A DNA stretch of 64,000 nt, taken from Chitinophaga sp. YR573 (GTDB taxonomy: Bacteria > Bacteroidota > Bacteroidia > Chitinophagales > Chitinophagaceae). This document shows, in pieces, positions 18,115 through 27,579 of this stretch (position 1 is its first letter; every line of letters begins with the position of its first letter). Position numbers and translations under genes: made by a program. Location: positions 2,683,199 to 2,747,198 of the forward strand of contig NZ_FOJF01000001.1 in assembly GCF_900110995.1 (NCBI RefSeq). Reading direction: 5' to 3'. Below the pieces are notes generated by a model. That model was not told the DNA's origin. It searched no databases and worked only from the letters and a program-made list of their open reading frames with translations.

Positions 18115-18136
18115 AGATAATAAGGATGATGAATTG

Positions 18137-18180
18137 AAAATGTCAGCGATACAAGACCTTTTTGTACCGCTGACATTTTT
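18137..18180 (-). terminator. Hairpin between the two lipoprotein gene pairs
   Basis: AAAATGTCAGCG (18137-18148) pairs with CGCTGACATTTT near 18169-18180, and an inner TACAA/TTGTA extends the stem. On the minus strand it follows the stop of the gene at 18190 and precedes the start at 18114, with a short T run. It should terminate or attenuate transcription between the pairs. Confidence 0.65.
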
Positions 18181-18189
18181 ATGGAGGAA

Positions 18190-19293
18190 TTATTGTTTCA
18201 GATATTCGGAATATATGATCTTGATGTCTCCATCACGGGCCCCTGCACGATCACCATTATTAACGGATTCTTCTTTGGAGTAGTAAACAAGTTTGGTAGA
18301 AGATATCTCGGTAACGGTATAACTTTCAGTATATATATTATTCACGTAATCGCCGGTACCGTTCTCATCATAAATTAAAGTGAGGACTTTTGTAGTGTTG
18401 TTATATGTATAGCCACCGATGCTGGAGTAAGCACGACTACCATCGTAGTATATCAGGTTACTGCATGTAGATTGATCCGGGTAAAGATCTTTGTATATAC
18501 GCGCATAACTGGTGGTGTAGAGATTATTTGCAGAGAAGATCTGATCATTTGAAACAGGACCATAGATACGCGAAATATATGGCTCACAGCTATACCCTTC
18601 TGTGCAACCCTGTAGTTTACCATCAATGCATGAGTAATTTACATAAGTAGTATCAGGTTTATAACTTTGTGGATTACTCCAGTCATTATAATTCATTTTA
18701 GATCTGTTATATCTCCACGTACCATACAATAAACTGTTATCAGCAGTGTCTTTAGATGCGATAACACTCACAATAGCAGTGATGGTATTACTTACATGAT
18801 TTAAAGTGTCGAATGCGGCATATTTAATAGAGAAGGTATTTCCTTTAAGGCCGGCCGGCAGTTTAATTACAATAGAGGAATCTGAATTATCTCCTTCTTC
18901 ACGTGAATCATGAGACTTATTTAATTTCCTTGCACCGGCTGCTGCTTTATAATCTATTTTAAAATAATTCTGAGCACCGTTGATCTTTACATAATATCCT
19001 GCTACAAATCCTTTGTCTGATTGAGGATAGATGACAACATAGCGATTATTAACAGCATAGTAAGTGCGATTGTCATAACCATCAATAAGCAGTGTTGGTC
19101 CGTCTGCAGATGCCGTTGGCAGGTTTCCTGTAACACTGGTTGCATACCCTATTTTAACCGCAGCTGAAAGCGCCACAGGATCTATTGAGGTAGATGTATC
19201 GTCCGTAGCAGGAGTATCGGTTTTGCTATCTTTTTTACAGGCGTAGAATGCCAGGCTACAGGCAACTGCACTGAATAATATAATTTTCTTCAT
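18190..19293 (-). CDS. Lipoprotein of the tandem array, type A, copy 1
   Basis: A 367-residue paralogue whose signal peptide is nearly identical to that of the gene at 15910 (MKKIILFSAVACSLAFYAC, lipidated Cys19). Shared type A blocks are IDGYDNRTYYAVNNRYVVIYP and VKINGAQNYFKIDY. The C-terminal module opens with LLYGTWRYNRSKMNYNDW and contains STCSNLIYYDG. It has four extra cysteines between residues 220 and 250 (SCIDGKLQGCTEGYSC), as does the copy at 15910, so disulfides are likely after export. It starts 18 bases after the type B gene and ends just before a hairpin. Confidence 0.7.
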   Translation of the reverse strand: MKKIILFSAVACSLAFYACKKDSKTDTPATDDTSTSIDPVALSAAVKIGYATSVTGNLPTASADGPTLLIDGYDNRTYYAVNNRYVVIYPQSDKGFVAGYYVKINGAQNYFKIDYKAAAGARKLNKSHDSREEGDNSDSSIVIKLPAGLKGNTFSIKYAAFDTLNHVSNTITAIVSVIASKDTADNSLLYGTWRYNRSKMNYNDWSNPQSYKPDTTYVNYSCIDGKLQGCTEGYSCEPYISRIYGPVSNDQIFSANNLYTTSYARIYKDLYPDQSTCSNLIYYDGSRAYSSIGGYTYNNTTKVLTLIYDENGTGDYVNNIYTESYTVTEISSTKLVYYSKEESVNNGDRAGARDGDIKIIYSEYLKQ

Positions 19294-19311
19294 AGATAAT
19301 ATCTTGTTTAA

Positions 19312-20415
19312 TTAGTTTTTCGTGAACTCAGAATATTCCAGCTCAAGCTGGTTATGATAATCATCAGAACGGTCTATTTCGTAGAACACAAGTCTGCTGG
19401 AAGTCAGTTCCTTTACATAATATTTTGTACTCTCAAAATTATTTCCCGCATTATCCTGATCCTTAATTAAGGTGATCACTTTAGTTGTTGCATCATATGA
19501 ATAACCACCGGAATAAATATCAGTACCTTCACTATAAGGAGTATAAACATAATTACTACAGGAAGATTCATCCAGATTTAAGTTGCGATTACTGTGATAA
19601 TATATTCGCTGGCATCCATTGTCAGCTGAGAACTGAATGTTGTACGTATACTTATTCTTATATGTTACCAGAAGAACGAGACCATCTGTAGTTTCATCAT
19701 CCTCTGTCATTACTATTTTATTATCTATGCATTTGTAATAACGGAAATAACTGCTGTCCTGCTCTACATTAGGTTGCCAGTCATCGCTCTCACTCCCTTT
19801 ATAACCTACATAATGCCAGCTGCCTGCCAATAAAGCATCATTTGTGGAGTCCGCAGGAGCGATCACATTCACGATAGCTGTGATTGTATTACTCACATGA
19901 TTCAGGGAGTCATAAGCAGCGTATTTAATAGAGAAGGTATCACCTTTGAGACCAGCAGGCAATTTGATGATGATGGATGAATCCATATTATTGACTTCAT
20001 CACGTGTACCATGATTCGGATTCCTTGCTTTTCTTAAACCGGAAGCAATGGTGTAGTCAATCTTAAAATAAGAATCTGCGCCATTGATCTTTAAATAATA
20101 ACCACTGATGAAACCAGACCTTACACGTGGATAGATCAGAACGTAGCGGTTGTTAACTGTGGTATAGATACGTCCGTTGTAAATGGAATCCAGCACAGGC
20201 GTTTCCGCAGCGGTAGTTGTAGCGGGGAAAGCACCTTTTACGCTGGTACCACCATAACCGATTTTCACTGATGAGGAAAGTGCTACAGGATCAATTGCGG
20301 ATACTGCTACAGTGTCCTGGGGAACTGGGGTATTTGTGTCCGTCGCGCTGTCTTTTTTACAGGCATAGAAGGTCACTGTGCATGCTACTGCACACAATAA
20401 TAAAATTTTCTTCAT
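19312..20415 (-). CDS. Lipoprotein of the tandem array, type B, copy 1
   Basis: A 367-residue paralogue and first gene of the array in transcription order. The lipobox ends at Cys19 (VTFYAC, then KKDS). Type B blocks are VLDSIYNGRIYTTVNNRYVLIYP and LKINGADSYFKIDYTIASGLRKA. The middle block IIIKLPAGLKGDTFSIKYAAYD matches the others almost exactly, whereas the C-terminal module (LLAGSWHYVGYKGSESDDW) is the most divergent. SSCSNYVYTPY is retained. The promoter must lie in the gap above 20415; a TATGTTTA element there is one mismatch from the -7 consensus. Function unknown. Confidence 0.7.
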   Translation of the reverse strand: MKKILLLCAVACTVTFYACKKDSATDTNTPVPQDTVAVSAIDPVALSSSVKIGYGGTSVKGAFPATTTAAETPVLDSIYNGRIYTTVNNRYVLIYPRVRSGFISGYYLKINGADSYFKIDYTIASGLRKARNPNHGTRDEVNNMDSSIIIKLPAGLKGDTFSIKYAAYDSLNHVSNTITAIVNVIAPADSTNDALLAGSWHYVGYKGSESDDWQPNVEQDSSYFRYYKCIDNKIVMTEDDETTDGLVLLVTYKNKYTYNIQFSADNGCQRIYYHSNRNLNLDESSCSNYVYTPYSEGTDIYSGGYSYDATTKVITLIKDQDNAGNNFESTKYYVKELTSSRLVFYEIDRSDDYHNQLELEYSEFTKN

Positions 20416-20780
20416 AGATAAGATGCTGTTTAAGGAGATATTAGAGTGTAAACATAGTCTTTGGAGGTCTATATATTAACGATTTGTGATATCTGGGAAG
20501 ATGTTGTAACGCCTTTCCCTTGACTGTTAACAAATTGTAAAAAAGTACTATGTGAGAATATCTAATAACTGGTGAGGAGAACGGGAAGAAATGATATATG
20601 TATAATTATTATTCGTCTCGTCTTTTTATTGTCTGTGAAGGGTTTAGGCGGAAGGGTAGTTTTTAGCGGAAAATTTAATTATCATAATACACTGTGAAAC
20701 CCGTACTTTTGCACGATTTTTTTGTCTGGTGAATGGTATTAAAATCGTCTGGTTTTTAATTTTTACAATAGAAAACGCAA
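20416..20780. other. Divergent promoter region between the lipoprotein array and carB
   Basis: This 365-base AT-rich gap serves two divergent units. I found a carB promoter element near its right end and a weak one for the array near its left end. No RNA gene, ORF or long repeat was seen in the middle. Confidence 0.55.
20704..20711 (+). promoter_or_regulatory. Candidate -7 promoter element of carB
   Basis: TACTTTTG matches the Bacteroidota consensus TAnnTTTG exactly. It lies 69 bases before the carB ATG. No clear -33 element is visible. Confidence 0.4.
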
Positions 20781-23594
20781 ATGCCTAAAGACTCCTCTAT
20801 CAAATCTGTTCTTATTATTGGTTCTGGTCCTATTATTATTGGTCAGGCTTGTGAATTTGACTATTCCGGTTCCCAGGCAGCACGTTCGCTGCGCGAGGAA
20901 GGAATTAAAGTGGTGCTGATAAATTCTAATCCGGCTACTATCATGACGGATCCCATGATGGCCGACAAGGTATACCTGTTGCCACTTACGGTGGAAAGTA
21001 TAGAACAGATACTGGAAGAACATCAGATAGATGCCGTATTGCCTACCATGGGTGGGCAAACAGCACTGAACCTCTGTAAAGAAGTAGATGAGCTGGGAAT
21101 ATGGCAGAAATATAATGTACGCCTGATAGGTGTGGACATTAAAGCAATAGATAAAGCAGAAGACCGTGAGCAGTTCCGCCAGTGGATGATACAACTGGGT
21201 GTTCCTGTGGCTCCTGCAAGAACGGCTAACTCTTTTCTGGAAGGGAAGGAATTTGCCCAGGAAATAGGATTCCCGCTGGTAATCCGTCCTTCCTTTACAC
21301 TGGGTGGTACCGGTGGAGGTTTTGTACACAGCAAAGATGAACTGGATGAAGCGTTGCAACGCGGATTACAGGCGTCTCCTATCCATGAGGTACTGGTTGA
21401 AAAGGCAGTGCTGGGATGGAAAGAATTTGAACTTGAATTACTGCGAGACAGTAATGACAACGTGGTGATCATTTGTACCGTAGAGAACCTGGACCCTATG
21501 GGGATCCATACAGGGGACTCTATCACAGTAGCACCAGCCATGACGCTCAGCGACACGTCCTTCCAGGATATGCGTAACAAGGCGATCATGATGATGCGCG
21601 ACCTGGGCAATTTTGCCGGTGGCTGTAACGTACAGTTTTCACAGAACCCGGCTAATGAAGAACTGATCGCTATAGAGATCAATCCACGTGTGAGCCGTTC
21701 TTCCGCACTGGCTTCCAAGGCTACCGGTTACCCGATTGCCAAGATAGCTGCTAAACTGGCTATTGGTTATACACTGGATGAACTGGAAAACCAGATCACC
21801 AAAACTACTTCCGCTTTCTTTGAACCAGCACTGGACTATGTAATAGTAAAGATGCCACGCTGGAACTTCGATAAATTTAAAGGTGCTGACCAGACATTAG
21901 GCCTGCAGATGAAATCTGTGGGAGAAGTAATGGCTATCGGCCGTACTTTCCCTGAAGCACTGCAGAAAGCGTGTCAGAGTTTAGAGAATGATGCCCTGGG
22001 ATTAGGTTACTATGGCAAGTCGCTGATGAGCAGTGAGCAACTGCTGGAAAGAATGAAGACGCCTACCTGGGACAGGATTTTCCGTATTAAGGATGCGTTG
22101 ATGGCTGGTGTTTCTGTTAAACATCTGCACCAGATGACTTACATAGATAAATGGTTCCTGAACCAGATCAACGATATCGTTACACTGGAAAAGCAGCTGC
22201 TGGAATTTGATCTGAACACCGTTCCGAACGATCTGCTGTCTGAAGCCAAGAAGATGGGCTTCTCCGATATGCAGCTGACGCACCTGCTGGATTGTGAGGA
22301 AGATGAGGTATATGCAAAACGTAAAGCGTTGGGCATTACCCGTACTTTTAAAATGGTAGATACCTGCGCTGCAGAGTTTGAAGCTAAGACACCTTATTTC
22401 TACTCCACTTTTGATACAGAGAACGAAAGCAAACCTACTGATAAGAAGAAGGTGATAGTGCTGGGTTCTGGTCCTAACCGTATTGGTCAGGGTATTGAAT
22501 TTGACTACTGCTGTACGCATGGTTTGCAGGCTATTCAGGAGTCAGGTTACGAAGCTATCATGGTAAACTGTAACCCTGAAACGGTGTCTACAGACTTTGA
22601 CATGGCAGACAAGCTGTACTTTGAACCAGTGTTCTGGGAACATCTGTGGGAAATCATAGAGCTGGAAAAACCAGAAGGAGTGATTGTACAATTAGGCGGA
22701 CAAACAGCATTGAAACTGGCAAAACGCCTGGAAGAGAAAGGTGTGAAGATCATCGGTACTTCTTTCGATAACATGGATATTGCAGAAGACCGCGGCCGTT
22801 TCTCCGATCTGCTGAAAGACCTGGGTATTCCTTATCCAAACTATGGTACTGCTTACAATACAGATGATGCGATAGAAGTAGCAAAAGAGGTAGGTTACCC
22901 TGTGCTGGTTCGTCCTTCTTATGTACTGGGTGGCCAGCGTATGAGGATCGTGATCAACGAAGAAGAACTGGAAACATCTGTACTGAGCCTGTTGAAACAT
23001 TTACCTGGTAATAAGATACTGATTGACCACTTCCTGGACCGTTGTCAGGAGGCTGAGATAGATGGTATTTTTGATGGGGATGATTTCCATGTGATGGGTG
23101 TAATGGAGCATATAGAGCCTGCAGGTATCCATAGTGGGGATAGTAATGCATTGCTGCCATCATTCAACCTTACTCCGCTGGAAGTAACTACTATGGAGTT
23201 TTATGCAGAGAAGATAGCACGCGCACTGAATATCCGCGGACTGATCAACATCCAGTTTGCCATTAAGAATGGCCAGGTGTTCGTGATTGAAGCGAATCCA
23301 CGTGCATCCCGTACAACACCGTTCATCGCGAAGGCTTACCAGGTACCTTACCTGAACATTGCTACCAAAGTGATGCTGGGTGCCAAGAAGCTGAAGGATT
23401 TCACGATAGAGAAGAACCTGAAAGGGTTTGCTATCAAGGAGCCGGTGTTCTCTTTCAACAAGTTCCCTGGAGTGAACAAGGAGTTAGGGCCTGAGATGAA
23501 GTCTACCGGTGAAGCGATCCGCTTTATCAAAGACTTGCGTGACCCTTATTTCAGAACATTATACAAAGAGAAAAGCATGTACCTGAGCAAATAG
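20781..23594 (+). CDS. carB: Carbamoyl-phosphate synthase large subunit, lacking the C-terminal allosteric domain
   Basis: The 937-residue synthetase subunit that makes carbamoyl phosphate for pyrimidine and arginine synthesis. The two homologous halves are clear: VLIIGSGPIIIGQACEFDYSG at residue 10, and VIVLGSGPNRIGQGIEFDYC near 560, each followed by an ATP-grasp domain (PSFTLGGTGGG and PSYVLGGQRMR). Family members such as E. coli CarB have about 1073 residues. This one ends at SMYLSK, where the MGS-like domain that binds UMP and ornithine should begin. The stop is followed by two terminators, so the short form is not a frameshift. I recall similarly short CarB proteins in Bacteroidota. carA is not in the window. 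Confidence 0.96.
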   Translation: MPKDSSIKSVLIIGSGPIIIGQACEFDYSGSQAARSLREEGIKVVLINSNPATIMTDPMMADKVYLLPLTVESIEQILEEHQIDAVLPTMGGQTALNLCKEVDELGIWQKYNVRLIGVDIKAIDKAEDREQFRQWMIQLGVPVAPARTANSFLEGKEFAQEIGFPLVIRPSFTLGGTGGGFVHSKDELDEALQRGLQASPIHEVLVEKAVLGWKEFELELLRDSNDNVVIICTVENLDPMGIHTGDSITVAPAMTLSDTSFQDMRNKAIMMMRDLGNFAGGCNVQFSQNPANEELIAIEINPRVSRSSALASKATGYPIAKIAAKLAIGYTLDELENQITKTTSAFFEPALDYVIVKMPRWNFDKFKGADQTLGLQMKSVGEVMAIGRTFPEALQKACQSLENDALGLGYYGKSLMSSEQLLERMKTPTWDRIFRIKDALMAGVSVKHLHQMTYIDKWFLNQINDIVTLEKQLLEFDLNTVPNDLLSEAKKMGFSDMQLTHLLDCEEDEVYAKRKALGITRTFKMVDTCAAEFEAKTPYFYSTFDTENESKPTDKKKVIVLGSGPNRIGQGIEFDYCCTHGLQAIQESGYEAIMVNCNPETVSTDFDMADKLYFEPVFWEHLWEIIELEKPEGVIVQLGGQTALKLAKRLEEKGVKIIGTSFDNMDIAEDRGRFSDLLKDLGIPYPNYGTAYNTDDAIEVAKEVGYPVLVRPSYVLGGQRMRIVINEEELETSVLSLLKHLPGNKILIDHFLDRCQEAEIDGIFDGDDFHVMGVMEHIEPAGIHSGDSNALLPSFNLTPLEVTTMEFYAEKIARALNIRGLINIQFAIKNGQVFVIEANPRASRTTPFIAKAYQVPYLNIATKVMLGAKKLKDFTIEKNLKGFAIKEPVFSFNKFPGVNKELGPEMKSTGEAIRFIKDLRDPYFRTLYKEKSMYLSK

Positions 23595-23608
23595 GTGCAG
23601 AGATATTA

Positions 23609-23650
23609 TAAAAGCAAAAGGCCTTCCGTATGGAAGGCCTTTTGCTTTTA
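23609..23650 (+). terminator. First carB terminator
   Basis: TAAAAGCAAAAGGCCTTCC pairs with its reverse complement around GTAT, and the right arm ends in a T-rich run. It starts 15 bases after the carB stop. Confidence 0.9.
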
Positions 23651-23689
23651 TATCAAGGCGATAATATTGCGGTCTTGTATTAAAAGATC

Positions 23690-23720
23690 AGAGCCTGATG
23701 AAGATCAGGCTCTTTCTTTT
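23690..23720 (+). terminator. Second hairpin after carB
   Basis: AGAGCCTGAT and ATCAGGCTCT form a perfect 10-bp stem with the loop GAAG, followed by TTCTTTT. It is a backup terminator 95 bases after carB. The remaining 290 bases to the next gene are very AT-rich and show nothing but a promoter element. Confidence 0.8.
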
Positions 23721-23980
23721 CCCTCAAAATAACCATTAAAGACACGTCTATTTATTTGCATAAATAGCGTGACCGGTAGTGCAGTTTACTATAAATATTA
23801 AATATTAAAAAGATGTTAACTAATCAATAACAGATCAATAAAAACGTTATTACTAATTTACTGTTTTTCAATGATATAATAATTGTAAAATATATAGATA
23901 TTTAAAATCGATCTTATTGCAGAAATATATTTCATCGAAAAAACTTATCAAGTTCTTAAAACCTGCGAACTGATCTGTTT

Positions 23981-23988
23981 TATATTTG
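23981..23988 (+). promoter_or_regulatory. Candidate -7 promoter element of the comEC-purH unit
   Basis: TATATTTG matches TAnnTTTG exactly and ends 20 bases before the comEC ATG, the usual distance for a short leader. No -33 element is evident. Confidence 0.45.
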
Positions 23989-24008
23989 TAGTCCTCAATT
24001 GCCCATTT

Positions 24009-26030
24009 ATGTTTGTTGCCTTTTTAAAACGCGCACCTTTTGTACGGTTGATCCTTCCATTTTCTGTAGGCATTGTATTACAATCATATATGCCTTTATT
24101 ACCGGTTGTATTATGGGGGACTTGTTGTCTGTCCGGGATAATATTACTGGCTTTATCCAGGTTGGCTTTATGGGTACAGTTTACTTACGGATGGATAAAA
24201 GGAGTGGTTATTCACCTGCTGGTTATTGCCGTGGGCTGTCTTGTTATGAGCTATGCGGATATCCGGCACAGCGGGCATTATTTTGCCTCTTTTTTGAGAT
24301 CTTCAGACCTGTTGCTTGTAACGGTACAGGAACCTTTGCAGGAGAAGCCACGGTCTTATAAGACGGTTGTGCGGGTGGATGGGATTGTTCGTGGGGATAG
24401 CCTGTTACCGGCGAAGGGGAATTTGCTGGTGTACCTGGAAAAAGAGGGGGTTGCTTTGGAATGTGGTAATCAGTTGTTACTCTGTAATAAGCTGCGGGAG
24501 ATACAGAGCAGTGGGAATCCTGATGGATTTGATTACAGGCAGTATTGTGTGGCGCAGCAGATTTATCAGCAGGTTTATTTGCGGGAAGGAGAGTGGAAGC
24601 TGGTTTTAAATAACCGGACAGGGAGAGTGAGGGATTATTGTCTGCGTATACTTAAACAATATATAGGAGAGCCAGAGGCCGGACTGGCAGCCGCATTACT
24701 GATAGGTTACCGTTATGACCTGGATAAAGCCATGGTGCAGGACTATACGAATACGGGGATCGTGCATATTATTGCTATTTCCGGGATGCACCTGGCACTT
24801 ATTTATGGGAGTTTGTTATGGTTGCTGCAATGGTTGCCATCGAAGATATTGAAGGCAGGGATCATTCTATTTTTCTTATGGGCTTTTACATGGCTTACAG
24901 GTGCCTCTGCCTCTGTATTAAGAGCTACTGTAATGTTTTCCTTTATTACTGCAGGCCGGTTTGTGCTGGATCGTCATACAAATATCTACAACACATTGAT
25001 GGCTTCTGCGTTCCTGTTGTTATGTTATAATCCTTACCTGTTGACAGATGTAGGCTTTCAGTTGTCATATCTGGCCGTGTTAAGTATTCTTATCTGTTAC
25101 AGACCGATTTACCAGTTGTTGTTTGTTCGTAACCGTTGGCTGGATAAAATATGGGAAGCGATTGCTCTTACTTTGTCCGCACAGGTGTTTACCTTGCCAG
25201 TGTGTCTTTATTACTTTCAGCAATTTCCGTTGTACTTCCTGCCGGCTAATCTGCTGGCTGTGCCTTTATCTACAGTGATTCTTTACGGGGAAATTCTACT
25301 GCTGATAATACCCGTTCATTTTACAGGAACGATTTTAAAGTGGCTGATGTATTACATGAATACATCTGTAGCATGGATAGGGCATTTGCCCGGGGCGTTG
25401 ATAACAGAGATTCATATAACATTGTATGGCACGTTTTGCTGTTACGGAATAATCGCCGGGCTACTGGCCTGGTGGCTTTGCCAATGGCCAAGAGGATTGA
25501 TACTGGCTCTGTTAAGTTGTTTGTTGTGGGCTGCATGGGATATGGCAGATAACTTACAGGCACAGTGGCAACGTAAGCTGATTGTCTACAACATTCCGGC
25601 GCATACAGCTGTTGATGTGATATACGGACGTAGTGTGCAGTTCTTAGGAGATAAAACTGATGCTATAAGAGATAAGCTGGTTAGTTCCTGTCTGCAAACA
25701 GCGAGGGCATCTTTTAAAATTACCCGCAGTTGTCAGTATTCATCAGGTTATATTAGCCTGGGTGATAAGCGATTATTGGTGATAGACAGTTCTCAGAGAT
25801 ACCTGCCCGTCAGTGCTGAAGGAAAAAAATTACAGACAGATTATCTTTTACTGTCACATAATCCTCATGTGGATATCAAACAATTGGATTCATTGTATGG
25901 AATAGGGATGCTGATTTTTGATGCTTCCAACACATCTAAGAACATTCGAAAATGGAAAAGTGATTGTTACGCGCTAACTTTGCGCTTCTTTTCGGTTCCG
26001 GACCAGGGAGCTTATGTCGTAAATTTCTAA
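24009..26030 (+). CDS. ComEC/Rec2 family DNA-uptake channel protein
   Basis: A 673-residue inner-membrane protein. It has an N-terminal membrane pair, a soluble DUF4131/OB-like region (about 95-200, with NPDGFDYRQYC), and the polytopic competence domain beginning near 220 (GLAAALLIGYRYDLDKAMVQDYTNTGIVHIIAISGMHLALIYG), which is diagnostic. The C-terminal part (from about 515) corresponds to the metallo-beta-lactamase-like domain but lacks the HxHxDH motif, with only LLLSHNPHVD remaining, so nuclease activity seems lost. It should carry single-stranded DNA across the inner membrane. purH follows after 12 bases. Confidence 0.88.
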   Translation: MFVAFLKRAPFVRLILPFSVGIVLQSYMPLLPVVLWGTCCLSGIILLALSRLALWVQFTYGWIKGVVIHLLVIAVGCLVMSYADIRHSGHYFASFLRSSDLLLVTVQEPLQEKPRSYKTVVRVDGIVRGDSLLPAKGNLLVYLEKEGVALECGNQLLLCNKLREIQSSGNPDGFDYRQYCVAQQIYQQVYLREGEWKLVLNNRTGRVRDYCLRILKQYIGEPEAGLAAALLIGYRYDLDKAMVQDYTNTGIVHIIAISGMHLALIYGSLLWLLQWLPSKILKAGIILFFLWAFTWLTGASASVLRATVMFSFITAGRFVLDRHTNIYNTLMASAFLLLCYNPYLLTDVGFQLSYLAVLSILICYRPIYQLLFVRNRWLDKIWEAIALTLSAQVFTLPVCLYYFQQFPLYFLPANLLAVPLSTVILYGEILLLIIPVHFTGTILKWLMYYMNTSVAWIGHLPGALITEIHITLYGTFCCYGIIAGLLAWWLCQWPRGLILALLSCLLWAAWDMADNLQAQWQRKLIVYNIPAHTAVDVIYGRSVQFLGDKTDAIRDKLVSSCLQTARASFKITRSCQYSSGYISLGDKRLLVIDSSQRYLPVSAEGKKLQTDYLLLSHNPHVDIKQLDSLYGIGMLIFDASNTSKNIRKWKSDCYALTLRFFSVPDQGAYVVNF

Positions 26031-26042
26031 TTTTTTCTATAC

Positions 26043-27557
26043 ATGCAAAAGCAAATCAAATCAGCATTGATCTCCGTTTTCTATAAAGATAACCTGGAGA
26101 ACATCGTTAAAAAATTAGGGGAACAGGGTGTAACCATTTATTCAACAGGTGGTACACAGAAGTTTATTGAGGAGTTGGGCGTAAAATGTGTGGCTGTAGA
26201 AGAACTGACTGCTTACCCTTCCATTCTGGGTGGCCGTGTAAAAACGCTGCATCCCAAGGTATTTGGTGGCATACTGGCCCGCCGTGAAAATGCGCAGGAC
26301 CTCGAACAGTTAAAACAATACGAGATTCCTGAGCTGGACCTGGTAATTGTAGACCTCTATCCATTTGAAGAAACTGTAAAGAGTACTACAGAGGAACAGA
26401 CCATCATCGAGAAGATTGATATTGGTGGGGTATCTCTGATCAGAGCTGCGGGTAAGAACTATAAAGATGTAGTGATAGTGGCATCCAAAGATCAGTATGC
26501 TGACCTGGAAAAAGTACTGGTAGAGAATAATGGTAATACAAGTATAGAAGATCGCAGGGCTTTTGCTGCAAAGGCTTTTGAAGTATGTGCCAACTACGAT
26601 GTAGCAATTGCACAATATTTCCTGCATAACGAACCTGCTGCTTACTTCCAGGTATCTGCTGCGGAAGGTCAGGTAATGCGTTATGGAGAAAACCCGCATC
26701 AGCGTGGTGTATTCTACGGCGATCTGTCTGAGATATTTAACAAACTGCATGGCAAGGAACTGTCTTATAACAACCTGGTGGATGTAGATGCTGCCTGTCA
26801 GCTGATCCAGGAGTTTACCGAGACTACTTTTGCTGTTATCAAGCATACGAATGTATGTGGTATTGCCAGCAGAGGTACATTGAAAGAAGCCTGGGAAGCG
26901 GCACTGGCCGGTGATAAGGAAAGCGCATTTGGTGGCGTACTGGTTACCAATGCCGTTGTAGACAAGGCTACCGCAGAATCTATCAGCGAGATCTTCTTCG
27001 AAATCCTGATCGCTCCGGGTTTTGATGCAGATGCACTTACTGTGTTGCAGGTAAGGAAGAACAGAATCCTGTTACAGCAATTAAAACCTGTAGTAACAGC
27101 TAATGTATATAAGAACGTACTGAATGGTGTGCTTTTACAGGAAAGCGATAAAGGCAGCTACAAAGAGTGGAATGATACGGGTGCAAGACCAGCTACTGCT
27201 GCTGAAAAGGCCGACCTGGAATTCGCCAACATCGTGTGTAAACACTTAAAATCCAATGCTATTGCACTGGTGAAAGACAGGCAGCTGATTGGTAAAGGTT
27301 GTGGACAAACTTCCCGTATAGATGCATTACGTCATGCTATTGAAAAGGCTAATCAGTTCCAGTTTGATCTGAAAGGTGCTGCACTGGCTTCTGATGCATT
27401 CTTCCCGTTTGATGACTGTGTACGTATCGCTCATGAAGAGGGAATCGTAGCAGTGATACAGCCAGGCGGTTCTGTACGTGATAATGACTCTGTTGAGTTC
27501 TGCAAACAGAATGGAATGGTGATGGTGATGACGGGTATGCGTCATTTCAGACACTAA
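26043..27557 (+). CDS. purH: Bifunctional AICAR formyltransferase/IMP cyclohydrolase
   Basis: A 504-residue cytoplasmic enzyme for the last two steps of IMP synthesis. The N-terminal IMP cyclohydrolase domain shows STGGTQKFIEELG and AYPSILGGRVKTLHPKVFGG. The C-terminal AICAR transformylase domain shows RYGENPHQRG, VIKHTNVCGIA with the catalytic Lys-His pair, SDAFFPFDD and QPGGSVRDNDS near the end. Length is normal. It lies 12 bases after comEC and probably shares its transcript. A terminator follows. Confidence 0.97.
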   Translation: MQKQIKSALISVFYKDNLENIVKKLGEQGVTIYSTGGTQKFIEELGVKCVAVEELTAYPSILGGRVKTLHPKVFGGILARRENAQDLEQLKQYEIPELDLVIVDLYPFEETVKSTTEEQTIIEKIDIGGVSLIRAAGKNYKDVVIVASKDQYADLEKVLVENNGNTSIEDRRAFAAKAFEVCANYDVAIAQYFLHNEPAAYFQVSAAEGQVMRYGENPHQRGVFYGDLSEIFNKLHGKELSYNNLVDVDAACQLIQEFTETTFAVIKHTNVCGIASRGTLKEAWEAALAGDKESAFGGVLVTNAVVDKATAESISEIFFEILIAPGFDADALTVLQVRKNRILLQQLKPVVTANVYKNVLNGVLLQESDKGSYKEWNDTGARPATAAEKADLEFANIVCKHLKSNAIALVKDRQLIGKGCGQTSRIDALRHAIEKANQFQFDLKGAALASDAFFPFDDCVRIAHEEGIVAVIQPGGSVRDNDSVEFCKQNGMVMVMTGMRHFRH

Positions 27558-27579
27558 CTGTTACCTGTTACAATATTTT

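Larger units (their letters stand above)
15910..20415 (-). repeat. Tandem array of four paralogous lipoprotein genes (B-A-B-A)
   Basis: Four genes of 362-369 codons lie head to tail on the minus strand. In transcription order they are type B (19312-20415), type A (18190-19293), type B (17026-18114) and type A (15910-17019). Type A shares DGYDxRTYYAVNNRYVVIYP and VKINGAxNYFKI; type B shares VLDxxYNGR and LKINGADSYFKIDY followed by GLRKA. The order implies an initial duplication followed by duplication of the pair. Gaps within pairs are 18 and 6 bases; between pairs there is a 75-base gap with a hairpin. Confidence 0.9.

Noticed and set aside
23721..24008. Search for an RNA gene or riboswitch before comEC
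   Set aside because: The stretch is AT-rich, without a conserved core or stable stems beyond the carB terminators; only a promoter element was found.
25720..26030. Active metallo-beta-lactamase domain at the ComEC C-terminus
   Set aside because: The HxHxDH motif is absent; only a remnant around LLLSHNPHVD remains.
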